The notes beneath the pieces were generated by a model. That model searched no databases, was not told the origin of the DNA, and saw only the letters and a program-made list of their open reading frames with translations. 64,000 nt of DNA, taken from positions 496,001 to 560,000 of the forward strand of contig JACJIB010000004.1 of assembly GCA_014138645.1 (NCBI GenBank). Direction: 5' to 3'. The first letter of the stretch is position 1; each line of letters starts with the position of its first letter. This stretch comes from Methylorubrum thiocyanatum. GTDB taxonomy: Bacteria; Pseudomonadota; Alphaproteobacteria; Rhizobiales; Beijerinckiaceae. This document shows positions 16,853 to 26,282 of this stretch, piece by piece. The position numbers were made by a program, and so were the translations under genes.

Positions 16853-17946
16853 CCATTTCCGGAGACAGTTTCGCGGATCCGGGCCACGGCGCCCGCCTGA
16901 CGGTCGATCTCGCGGCGATCGCCGCGAATTGGCGTGCGCTCGGGGCGTGCGCCCCGCAGGCCGAGTGCGGCGCCGTGGTGAAGGCCGATGCCTATGGCTG
17001 CGGCCTCGCGGCGGTCGCGCCCGCCCTGTGGCGGGCGGGCTGCCGGACGTTCTTCGTCGCGCATCTCTCCGAGGGCATCGCCGCGCGAAAAATCCTGCCG
17101 GAGGCGGCGATCTACGTGCTCAACGGGCTTCCGCCCGGCCATGCGGAGGTGTTTCGCGCCCACGGCCTGCGCCCCGTCCTCGGCGACCGCGGCGAACTCC
17201 TCGAATGGGCCGCCGCGACGGACGGCGCGGCGCCGGCCGCGCTCCACGTCGATACCGGCATGAACCGGCTCGGCCTGCGGGTCGAGGAGGCGCTGGCGCT
17301 GGCCGGCGATCCCCTGATCGCGCGGGCCGGGATCGACCTCGTGATGAGCCATCTCGTCAGCGCGGAGCTGCCGGACGACCCGCTCAACGCCGGCCAAGCC
17401 GAAGCCTTCGCCCAGGTGCGGGACGCCTTCCCCCCTCTGCGGGCCTCGCTCGCCAATTCCTCGGGCACCTGCCTCGCGGCGCGCGCCCGCCACGACCTGC
17501 TGCGGCCGGGCTACGCGCTGTTCGGCGGCAATCCGGAGCCCGGTCAGCCGAACCCGATGCGGCCGGTGGTGCGGCTCGAGGCGACGATCCTCCAGCTCCG
17601 CGCCGTCGAGGCCGGCGAGAGCTGCGGCTATAACGGCCGCTGGCAGGCCCCCGCCCCGCGCCGGCTGGCCACGCTCTCGCTCGGCTACGCCGACGGCTAT
17701 CCCCGCTCCGCCAGCAACAGCGGCCACGCCCTGGTCGGCGGCGTGCCCTGCCCGATCGTCGGCCTGATCTCGATGGACCTCATCATCCTCGACGTCACCG
17801 ACGCATCCGAGGCGCGGCGCGGCGCCACCGCCACGCTGATCGGCGACAGCCTCGACATCGACACGGTGGGGCAGGCGGCCGGTACCATCGGCTACGAGAT
17901 CCTCACGGGCCTGGGTTCCCGTTATGTTCGCTCTTATGTAGAGTGA
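16783..17946 (+). CDS. alr: Alanine racemase
   Basis: A PLP enzyme interconverting L- and D-alanine for peptidoglycan. It shows the PLP lysine motif AVVKADAYGCG, the substrate segment HVDTGMNRLGL, and the catalytic tyrosine motif LSLGYADGYPR. A C-terminal beta domain ends GLGSRYVRSYVE. The only usual start codon before the family N-terminus is ATG 16783, giving 387 residues and a 70-base overlap with the DnaB_N-DUF29 gene, so translation is likely coupled. An unusual start nearer ATT 16854 is possible. Confidence 0.93.
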   Translation: MPLQLRGDHDPAGALATGERGVLTISGDSFADPGHGARLTVDLAAIAANWRALGACAPQAECGAVVKADAYGCGLAAVAPALWRAGCRTFFVAHLSEGIAARKILPEAAIYVLNGLPPGHAEVFRAHGLRPVLGDRGELLEWAAATDGAAPAALHVDTGMNRLGLRVEEALALAGDPLIARAGIDLVMSHLVSAELPDDPLNAGQAEAFAQVRDAFPPLRASLANSSGTCLAARARHDLLRPGYALFGGNPEPGQPNPMRPVVRLEATILQLRAVEAGESCGYNGRWQAPAPRRLATLSLGYADGYPRSASNSGHALVGGVPCPIVGLISMDLIILDVTDASEARRGATATLIGDSLDIDTVGQAAGTIGYEILTGLGSRYVRSYVE

Positions 17947-17973
17947 TCGTTCGAACCGAATTCCCCTGCGCGT

Positions 17974-18082
17974 CCTCATCCTGAGGTGCCGGAGCGAAGC
18001 GTCGGCCTCGAAGGATCCTCCAGCCGGCCGCGCGATCCCTGGACGATCCTTCGAGACCGCTTCGCGGCACCTCAGGATGAGG
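17974..18082. repeat. Long imperfect palindrome of Rhizobiales type
   Basis: The left arm begins CCTCATCCTGAGGTGCC and contains CTCGAAGGATCCT; the right arm carries GGATCCTTCGAG-like GACGATCCTTCGAGACC and ends GGCACCTCAGGATGAGG. The whole could fold into one long stem. Elements opening with CCTCATCCTGAGG are common between genes in Rhizobiales. It fills the alr-radA gap. Confidence 0.75.
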
Positions 18083-18133
18083 CTGTGGGTTGGACGCCCC
18101 GAAAACCGCTCGGCCCCGAAGACATCCCGCCCC

Positions 18134-19579
18134 ATGGCAAAGATCCAACAGACCTTCGTCTGCCAGTCCTGCGGGGCGGTCTACAACCGCTGGCGCGGGC
18201 GCTGCGAGGCCTGCAACGGCTGGAACACGATCCAGGAGGAGGTGCCCAGCGCCGGCCCGCAATCGGGTCCGGCGGCGACCCGGCCGTCGCGGGCGCGCGG
18301 CCGCGTCTTCCCCCTCGAAGGCTTGACCGGCGAGGCCAAGGAGGCGCCGCGCACGCCCTCGGGCATCAACGAACTCGACCGGGTGACCGGCGGCGGTTTC
18401 GTGCGCGGCTCGGTGATCCTGCTCGGCGGCGATCCCGGCATCGGCAAGTCGACGCTGCTGATGCAGGCCTCCGCGGCCATGGCGAAAAGCGGGGAGCGGG
18501 TCGCCTACATCTCCGGCGAGGAGGCGGTGGGGCAGGTGCGCCTGCGCGCCGAACGCCTCGGGCTGGCGGGGCACCCGGTGGAGCTGGCGGCGCAGACCAA
18601 TGTCGAGGACATCGTCGAGACGCTGTCGCAGGGCCATCCGCCGGCGCTGACCATCATCGACTCGATCCAGACCATGTGGACCGAAACGGTGGAATCGGCG
18701 CCGGGCACCGTCACCCAGGTGCGCTCATCGGCCCAGGCGTTGATCCGCTTCGCCAAGACCACGGGCACGGCGGTGATCCTCGTCGGCCACGTCACCAAGG
18801 ACGGGCAGATCGCGGGGCCGCGCGTGGTCGAGCACATGGTCGATGCGGTCGCCTCGTTCGAGGGCGATCAGGGCCACCATTTCCGCATCCTGCGCGCGGT
18901 CAAGAACCGCTTCGGGCCCACCGACGAGATCGGCGTGTTCGAGATGACCGATGCCGGGCTCGCCGAGGTGCCGAACCCCTCCGCCCTGTTCCTGGCGGGC
19001 CGCGACCACGCCGCGCCGGGCACCGCGGTCTTCGCCGGGATGGAGGGCACGCGGCCGCTTCTGGTCGAGATCCAGGCGCTGGTCGCCCCCTCGTCCCTCG
19101 GCATGCCGCGCCGCGCCGTGGTCGGCTGGGACCCCAACCGCCTGTCGATGGTGCTCGCCGTGCTGGAGGCCCATGGCGGCATCCGACTCGGCGGCCACGA
19201 CGTCTACCTCAACGTCGCGGGCGGCCTGCGCATCACCGAACCCGCCGCGGATCTCGCGGTCGCCGCCGCCCTCGTCTCCTCGCTCTCGGGCGCGGCGCTG
19301 CCCTCGGACTCGGTCTATTTCGGCGAACTCGGCCTGTCGGGGGCGGTGCGGCCGGTCTCGCAGGCGCCGGCCCGGCTGAAGGAGGCGCTGAAGCTCGGCT
19401 TCGGCAAGGCGATCACCCCGCAGGGGCGCGGCGAGAGCGGCGAGCGGGCGCTGCCGACGGAGGCGCTGCGCCACATCGCCGACCTCGTCGCCGGCATCGC
19501 CTCGGGGGCGCCGCGGCGGGTCGGGGGCAAGCGGGAGCGCTCGCGCGACGATTACGCGGTGCCGGACGATCCGTTCTAG
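18134..19579 (+). CDS. radA: DNA repair protein RadA
   Basis: A 481-residue recombination protein that drives branch migration. The domain order is complete: N-terminal C4 zinc finger (CQSCGAVYNRWRGRCEAC), RecA-like ATPase with Walker A GGDPGIGKST and TIIDSIQTMW, the RadA-specific KNRFG motif (AVKNRFGPTDEIG), and a Lon-protease-like C-terminal domain (VYLNVAGGLRITEPAADLAV, YFGELGLSGAVRPV). ATG 18134 starts at MAKIQQTFVC as in the family. Its TAG stop is also the first bases of the repeat at 19577. Confidence 0.96.
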   Translation: MAKIQQTFVCQSCGAVYNRWRGRCEACNGWNTIQEEVPSAGPQSGPAATRPSRARGRVFPLEGLTGEAKEAPRTPSGINELDRVTGGGFVRGSVILLGGDPGIGKSTLLMQASAAMAKSGERVAYISGEEAVGQVRLRAERLGLAGHPVELAAQTNVEDIVETLSQGHPPALTIIDSIQTMWTETVESAPGTVTQVRSSAQALIRFAKTTGTAVILVGHVTKDGQIAGPRVVEHMVDAVASFEGDQGHHFRILRAVKNRFGPTDEIGVFEMTDAGLAEVPNPSALFLAGRDHAAPGTAVFAGMEGTRPLLVEIQALVAPSSLGMPRRAVVGWDPNRLSMVLAVLEAHGGIRLGGHDVYLNVAGGLRITEPAADLAVAAALVSSLSGAALPSDSVYFGELGLSGAVRPVSQAPARLKEALKLGFGKAITPQGRGESGERALPTEALRHIADLVAGIASGAPRRVGGKRERSRDDYAVPDDPF

Positions 19580-19682
19580 AGCATCGTCCCGAAAGGTGGC
19601 TGCCGGCTTTCGGAAAAAGACGATTTAAAAACAAGAGCCTAGCGCATCGTGCTAGATCCGATATCCAGCACGATGCGCTAGG
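19577..19682 (+). repeat. Dispersed repeat, family B, copy 1
   Basis: Opens with TAGAGCATCGTCCCGAAAGG, whose TAG is the radA stop codon, then GGCTGCCGGCTTTCGGAAAAAGA, and ends in a hairpin CTAGCGCATCGTGCT...AGCACGATGCGCTAG around a CCGATATC core. A second copy lies inverted at 43207-43314. The hairpin may end radA transcription. Confidence 0.8.
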
Positions 19683-20266
19683 GTCCTGGCCCGCCGCCAC
19701 GGATGGGCAAAAGCCTTGATTTTGCGGCGATCGATGCAATGATCCCCGAAAGACCGGGGTGCGCGAACACTTCGGTCGTCCACGGAATGCCATGGCAGCA
19801 TGGCTCTTCGTGGAGCGGGCCGAGAGACCGCGAAGTCTCCCGACCCGTGTGGCGATACCGCTACCCGAGCGATACGCGGAGGATCAGGTGAACGCTGGTC
19901 CTCCGCACTCGGCGGAACATCACACTCACGCGGATGCGTGGCACGAACCACATCATCGTTGTGCTCCGTCATGCAATCGAACGATGCCGTCGCCCGCAGA
20001 CACCCGGCGGCTCACCGGGTGCGGGGCCCGTTCCAGCCCTGGCGTTTCCGCACGATTGCATACACAACCCTCGCATGAGCCCGCCACGGGCTCAGCCTTA
20101 AGGTCCGCACATTGAAAAGGCCTTCCGCGAAGCCGCCAGGGCCGAAGGTGACGGCCGAGGTTCGCCGGGGTATATCGTTAAGAACGACTGAGGACGCGCG
20201 GGCCGGGGGAACCGTCGCGATCCGGGCAAGGCTGCCTCGTCCCGCCCCTGCGAACCGAATCCTGCG
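19683..20266. other. Intergenic region, no gene supported
   Basis: About 580 bases between repeat B and cvpA. Short open frames on both strands show no domain or ribosome site. GTATATCGTTAAGAACGAC near 20171 is AT-richer and may be part of the cvpA promoter. Confidence 0.35.
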
Positions 20267-20863
20267 ATGCCGTTTTCCGTCCTCGACCTCGTGGTGCTCG
20301 GCATCGTGCTCGTCTCGGCGCTGCTCGCCGCCGTGCGCGGCGTGACGCGCGAGGTGCTCGCGATCATTGCCTGGGTGGCCGCCGCCGCGGTGGCGTGGTC
20401 GCTCCATCCGCTGCTGCTGCCGACCGTCAAGCAGCACATCTCCAGCGACACCGTGGCGCTCGTCGCCTCCATCGCCGCGATCTTCCTCGCCACCCTGATC
20501 GTGGTCTCGCTGGTGACGGTGAAGATCTCCGACCTCGTGCTCGATTCGCGCATCGGCGCCGTCGACCGCTCCCTCGGCTTCCTGTTCGGGGCGGGCCGCG
20601 GCTTCCTGATCTGCGTGATCGGCTGGGTGTTCCTGGCTTGGCTCGTCCAGGGCAAGGTGCCGGACTGGGCGGCCCAGGCCAAGAGCCGGTCGCTGCTGGA
20701 AAGCTCGGGCGAGGCGCTGGTGGCGCAACTGCCCGACAACCCTGAGGGCTTCCTCAAGCAGTTCCGCAAGCCGAAGGGCGAGGGACCGGCCGAGGAGCCG
20801 CCGCCGGAGACCGACCTCCCCGCCCAGCGCCGCAGCGAGGCCGGCCCCGAGCCGAAGCGCTAG
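20267..20863 (+). CDS. cvpA: CvpA family membrane protein
   Basis: A 198-residue inner-membrane protein with four hydrophobic segments (FSVLDLVVLGIVLVSALLAA, AIIAWVAAAAVAW, VALVASIAAIFLATLIVVSL, GFLICVIGWVFLAWLV) and the family motif RGVTREVLAI. The C-terminus is a Pro/Glu-rich cytoplasmic tail. CvpA is required for colicin V production in E. coli and sits ahead of purF in many bacteria, as here, though its job is unclear. The gap to purF is about 330 bases. Confidence 0.93.
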   Translation: MPFSVLDLVVLGIVLVSALLAAVRGVTREVLAIIAWVAAAAVAWSLHPLLLPTVKQHISSDTVALVASIAAIFLATLIVVSLVTVKISDLVLDSRIGAVDRSLGFLFGAGRGFLICVIGWVFLAWLVQGKVPDWAAQAKSRSLLESSGEALVAQLPDNPEGFLKQFRKPKGEGPAEEPPPETDLPAQRRSEAGPEPKR

Positions 20864-21191
20864 CCTTCCGTTCCTGCCTCTGTGCCCGCGTCATCCCGAG
20901 AGCCGGAGACCGCCTTCGGGATGATCCGGACGATGCGTGGGCGCCGATCGCGCCCCATCCAGCCTCTCGCATCCGAAATCTGCCTTGCGCCAGCAATGCA
21001 GCCGGATTGCGCGCGATATGCTGGAATCGGTCTTGGTTGCGACGAAATCCGAGCCTAGGTAACGGTTTCACGACGGTCCCGGCGTCATCCCTCGCGGCAG
21101 AGGCCGCGGGCGAGAGGCGCCTCCGGCCGTTTCCCGCCGTGCCGGATGCGAGGCCCGCGTGACCTGCGTGCCTCCAAGATTCGAGATCGAC
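20864..21191. other. cvpA-purF intergenic region with short inverted repeat
   Basis: TCATCCCGA (20891-20899) and TCGGGATGA (20916-20924) form a short hairpin 28 bases after cvpA. Nothing resembling a purine riboswitch or PurR box was recognised. The last part contains the alternative GTG start of purF at 21159. Confidence 0.4.
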
Positions 21192-22667
<1,476 letters not shown>

Positions 22668-22672
22668 ACCGC

Positions 22673-23416
22673 ATGGCCGACAAGATCCTCGACGGCCGCG
22701 TCGCCGTCGTCACCGGTGCCTCCCGCGGCATCGGTCGCGCCGCGGCGCTCGCGCTGGCCGGGGCCGGGGCCCACGTCGTCGCGGTCGCCCGCACGCAGGG
22801 CGGCTTGGAGGAACTCGACGACGCGATCCGGCGGGCCGGCGGCAGCGCGACGCTGGTGCCGCTCGATCTCACCGATTACGAGGCCATCGACCGCCTCGGT
22901 GCTGCGCTCAACGAGCGCTGGGGCCGGCTCGACGCGGTGGTCGGCAATGCCGGCATCCTCGGCAACCTGATGCCGGTGAGTCACGTCACGCCCAAGGTCT
23001 GGGATCAGGTGATGGCGATCAACGTCACCGCCAACTGGCGCCTGATCCGCTCGTTCGATCCACTGCTGCAGCGCTCGGATGCGGGACGCGCGATCTTCGT
23101 CTCCTCGGGTGCGGCCGCGAAGTGCCGGGCCTATTGGGGCCCGTATTCCGTTTCCAAGGCGGCGCTGGAGGCGATGGTGCGCACCTACGCCGCCGAGAAC
23201 GAGCGGACGGGGGTGCGCGCGATGCTGCTCAATCCCGGCCCCCTGCGCACCCGCATGCGCGCGGCGGCGATGCCGGGCGAGGATCCGGCCACGCTCAGGA
23301 CGCCGGAGGATCTGGCGCCGCATTTCGTGCGCCTCGCCTCGCCCGATTGGAACGAGACGGGCAAACTCTACGATTTCCCGAGCGACCGGGTTCTCGCCTT
23401 CTCCGCACCCCAGTAA
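22673..23416 (+). CDS. SDR family NAD(P)-dependent oxidoreductase
   Basis: A 247-residue Rossmann-fold dehydrogenase/reductase of the classical SDR type. It shows the cofactor motif TGASRGIG, the stabilising GNAGILG, the catalytic serine in IFVSSGAAAK and YxxxK as GPYSVSKAAL. ATG 22673 lies six bases after purF. Genes of this kind often sit next to purF in alphaproteobacteria. The substrate cannot be told from sequence. A GGGGCCaaGGCCCC hairpin follows the stop. Confidence 0.9.
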   Translation: MADKILDGRVAVVTGASRGIGRAAALALAGAGAHVVAVARTQGGLEELDDAIRRAGGSATLVPLDLTDYEAIDRLGAALNERWGRLDAVVGNAGILGNLMPVSHVTPKVWDQVMAINVTANWRLIRSFDPLLQRSDAGRAIFVSSGAAAKCRAYWGPYSVSKAALEAMVRTYAAENERTGVRAMLLNPGPLRTRMRAAAMPGEDPATLRTPEDLAPHFVRLASPDWNETGKLYDFPSDRVLAFSAPQ

Positions 23417-23466
23417 GGGGGTCCGGGGCCAAGGCCCCGGCGGGTGACGGGCAGGGCCCGTCTTGT
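23417..23466 (+). repeat. Short hairpin related to repeat family A
   Basis: GGTCCGGGGCCAAGGCCCCGG followed by GACGGGCAGGGCCCGTC lies directly after the SDR stop, as family A copies do after other genes. It is shorter and may act as a weak terminator before dmrA. Confidence 0.5.
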
Positions 23467-23481
23467 TGTAGGGTTGCTTCC

Positions 23482-23892
23482 ATGATCGACGTCCGCTGCA
23501 TCTGCGCCATCGGCCAGCGGGGCCAGCTCGGCCTCAACGGGCATCTCCCCTGGGAGGGCAACACCGATCCGCTCTTCGTCGAGGACGTGACGCGCTTCTT
23601 CGCGCTCACCATGGGCCACGTGCTGATCGCCGGCCCCAAGACCGTGGCCTCGGTGCCGGAATTCGCGTTCAAGGACCGCACCATCGACGTGATCCGCTCG
23701 CACGAGGATCCGGAAGCGGTGCTGGCCCGCTATCCCGGCCGGCGCATCTTCGTCGGCGGCGGCATCGCGGTCTGGAACGTCTACGCCCCCTACATCCAGC
23801 ACTGGGACGTCACCCGCCTGCCCTACGACGGCGAGGCCGACCGCTGGTTCGACCCGGCCTGGCTCGTCGGCGGGCCGCTGCGGGCCGAGTGA
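23482..23892 (+). CDS. dmrA: Dihydromethanopterin reductase DmrA (DHFR-like)
   Basis: A 136-residue (about 15 kDa) DHFR-fold protein. It shows the N-terminal loop GQLGLNGHLPWEG, an FFALTMGHVLIAGPKTVAS cofactor region and GRRIFVGGGIAVWNVYAPYI near the C-terminus. In M. extorquens AM1 a 15 kDa DHFR homologue of this kind, DmrA, reduces dihydromethanopterin to tetrahydromethanopterin, the C1 carrier of formaldehyde oxidation. I recognise this sequence as DmrA from memory; a plain folate DHFR is the alternative. It is the main evidence for a methylotroph. Confidence 0.82.
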   Translation: MIDVRCICAIGQRGQLGLNGHLPWEGNTDPLFVEDVTRFFALTMGHVLIAGPKTVASVPEFAFKDRTIDVIRSHEDPEAVLARYPGRRIFVGGGIAVWNVYAPYIQHWDVTRLPYDGEADRWFDPAWLVGGPLRAE

Positions 23893-23953
23893 CGGCTTCA
23901 GGGCGCGGCAGGGCGCTACAGGCTGCCACGATGCCGGGCCGTCCCCCCAACGG

Positions 23954-25330
23954 ATGACCATGTTCTCTCGCAAGCGCAGGCCGGTCGCGCCCCCTCCCGT
24001 CTTCGTCGGCAGCCTCGACGGCTTCGCGAACGGGCGCCTGCACGGCTGGATCTGCGACTTCCTGCATCCGGGCGACACGACGTATGTCGAGGTGCATTGG
24101 CGCGGGACCCTGCTGATGCGTCTGCCGGCCAACCTGGACAGGCCCGACGTCAACGCGATCGGCGTCGCGGGCAATCACGGCTACTGCTTCCTGCTGCCCA
24201 CCCTTCCCCCCTTCGCCCGCGGCGAACTGAGTCTGGTGGCGGAGTGCAGGGGCGCGCTCCATCCGATCGCCCTCGATGCCGTGGAAGATCAGCTCGTCGC
24301 CTTCTTCGGCGCCGACCCCGAGCGCACGCCCCTCGAGCGGTGCCAGCTCCTGTGGGGGGCGAATCAGGCGCGCGACACCGTTTCGTTCAAGACCTACGAA
24401 GACGCAATCTACCTGCCCTTCACCGCGGGCAAGTTTCTCGATCACGATCCGCGCTGGGGCCTCTACACCGCCGACGGGCATCTCATCCCGGAAGCGGCCT
24501 ATCGGCGCGGCAGCGACCTCGCCCTCGTCGGCCAGAGCGAGCGGATTGACGTCGGACACGAGGCGATCGACGCGGCGCCCTTCGACACGATGGTCTATGG
24601 CGGGCCTCTCCTGGCGCATTACGGTCATTTCCTGCTCACGACCCTGGCCCGCTGCTGGGCGCTCGACGGCTCCCATCCGGTGCTTTTCCACTCCTCGCCC
24701 CCGGTCCGGGACCATGAGGCGGGCTTCATCCTCGAACTGCTCCGATATGCCGGCCTGGAAGGGCGCAGCTTGTCCTTCGAGCGGCCGACCCGTCTCAGAC
24801 GAGTGATCGTTCCCGAGCCGGCCCTCTACGAACAGCACAGCATCGGGACGCATTACGCGACCGCCATGGCCGCGATCGGGCGCAACATCCCCTCCCTCCC
24901 CTCGCCCGCGCCGAAGAGGGTGTACCTGTCGAAATCCCGCCTGAGTTCCGGCGTGAACGGGCTGGACGGCGAGTACTTCATCGACCTCAAGATGCGGCAG
25001 GCCGGCTTCGACATCGTCCATCCGGAGCGCCTCGGCCTTGCCGAACAGGTCAATCTCTTCCGCAAGGCCGACCTGATCGTGGGGACGGCCGGATCGGCGT
25101 TCCACACCCTCGCCCTGACCCCGCACACGCCGGCGCGGCGCATCGTCCTCACGCTGGAGCACTTCCTCAACACCAACTTCCTGCTGATCGACCGCGCCTG
25201 CTGCGGGACATCGGACTACTTCACGATCAAGGACGCGCTGCTGCCCTCGGAATCCGAGCGGTTCGCCATGAACCACGTCGTCAAGAACGCCAATCATCTG
25301 GCCGACCGGATCATCGCGCTCGCGCTCTGA
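23954..25330 (+). CDS. Glycosyltransferase family 61 protein with N-terminal accessory domain
   Basis: A 458-residue protein. The C-terminal two thirds match GT61/DUF563: MVYGGPLLAHYGHFLLTTLA, then KRVYLSKSRLSS, HPERLGLAEQVNLFRKADLI and VGTAGSAFHTLAL. Residues about 18-90 form a separate module (GSLDGFANGRLHGWICD, LDRPDVNAIGVAGNHGYCF) that I associate with several alphaproteobacterial glycosyltransferases as a non-catalytic front domain. It probably adds a sugar to a cell-surface glycan. It has no neighbouring polysaccharide genes, so the acceptor is unknown. Confidence 0.8.
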   Translation: MTMFSRKRRPVAPPPVFVGSLDGFANGRLHGWICDFLHPGDTTYVEVHWRGTLLMRLPANLDRPDVNAIGVAGNHGYCFLLPTLPPFARGELSLVAECRGALHPIALDAVEDQLVAFFGADPERTPLERCQLLWGANQARDTVSFKTYEDAIYLPFTAGKFLDHDPRWGLYTADGHLIPEAAYRRGSDLALVGQSERIDVGHEAIDAAPFDTMVYGGPLLAHYGHFLLTTLARCWALDGSHPVLFHSSPPVRDHEAGFILELLRYAGLEGRSLSFERPTRLRRVIVPEPALYEQHSIGTHYATAMAAIGRNIPSLPSPAPKRVYLSKSRLSSGVNGLDGEYFIDLKMRQAGFDIVHPERLGLAEQVNLFRKADLIVGTAGSAFHTLALTPHTPARRIVLTLEHFLNTNFLLIDRACCGTSDYFTIKDALLPSESERFAMNHVVKNANHLADRIIALAL

Positions 25331-25477
25331 GAACCGCGGCTCCGGCGCCGCTCCGGGCCGCGACCGGAGGAACGGAGGCGGCGGCCCTCTCCCGCATGGC
25401 GGTTCCGGCCCGCATTCGCTAAGGAGGCTCGGCCCGAGCCCGCGAGCGGCGGCGGGCGAGCGCAGGGTATGAAGCGG

Positions 25478-26257
25478 ATGAGCGGAACGGACGCGAGAGC
25501 CGGCGACAGCGAGGCGACCACCGATTTCGGCTACGAGCGCGTGCGCCTCTCCGAGAAGCAGGCCCGCGTCGACGACGTGTTCCGCTCGGTCGCGCGCCGC
25601 TACGACCTGATGAACGACCTGATGTCGGGCGGCCTGCACCGGGCCTGGAAGTCGCACCTGATCTCGATGCTGCGCCCGTCGCGCACCCGCCCCTACCATC
25701 ACCTGGACGTCGCCGGCGGCACCGGCGACATCGCCTTCCGCACGCTCGCGGCGGGCGGCCCCGAGACGCACGTGACCGTGCTCGACATCAACGAGGCGAT
25801 GCTGCGGGTCGGCGCCGAGCGCGCCGGGCATACCTACGACGGCCAGATCGACTTCGTGACCGGCAACGCCGAGACGCTGCCGCTGCCGGCGAACCATTTC
25901 GACAGCTACACCATCGCCTTCGGCATCCGGAACGTGCCGCGCATCGACGCGGCCCTGCGCGAGGCGCACCGGGTGCTCAAGCCGGGCGGGCGCTTCCTGT
26001 GCCTGGAATTCTCCCGCGTCGACCTGCCGGTTCTGGAGAAGATCTACGACGCCTATTCCTTCCACGTGATCCCGCGCATCGGCGAGCGGGTGGCGGGTGA
26101 TCGCGACTCCTACCAGTACCTCGTCGAGTCGATCCGCAAGTTCCCCTCCCCCGAGGCGTTCGCCCGGATGATCGAGGCGGCGGGCTTTGCGCATGTCAGC
26201 CACCGCCGGCTCTCGGGCGGCATCGTCGCGATTCATTCCGGCTGGAAGATTTCTTGA
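25478..26257 (+). CDS. ubiE: Demethylmenaquinone/2-polyprenyl-6-methoxy-benzoquinol methyltransferase UbiE
   Basis: A SAM-dependent C-methyltransferase of ubiquinone synthesis. It has the UbiE signatures [18 protein letters not shown] and [20 protein letters not shown], the SAM motif [12 protein letters not shown] and the acidic motif [14 protein letters not shown] 25478 is chosen because AGGG lies nine bases ahead; ATG 25469 would add three residues. It begins 148 bases after the GT61 gene and leads into ubiB 25 bases downstream, a common alphaproteobacterial pair. Confidence 0.95.
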   Translation: MSGTDARAGDSEATTDFGYERVRLSEKQARVDDVFRSVARRYDLMNDLMSGGLHRAWKSHLISMLRPSRTRPYHHLDVAGGTGDIAFRTLAAGGPETHVTVLDINEAMLRVGAERAGHTYDGQIDFVTGNAETLPLPANHFDSYTIAFGIRNVPRIDAALREAHRVLKPGGRFLCLEFSRVDLPVLEKIYDAYSFHVIPRIGERVAGDRDSYQYLVESIRKFPSPEAFARMIEAAGFAHVSHRRLSGGIVAIHSGWKIS

Positions 26258-26282
26258 TCCCCCGAGAGCGAGGCGCACAGCG

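Noticed and set aside
19652..19972. A 106-residue minus-strand frame between radA and cvpA
   Set aside because: It runs into repeat B, has no ribosome site and shows no domain.
20864..21191. Purine riboswitch or PurR box before purF
   Set aside because: No recognisable riboswitch core; only a short hairpin just after cvpA.
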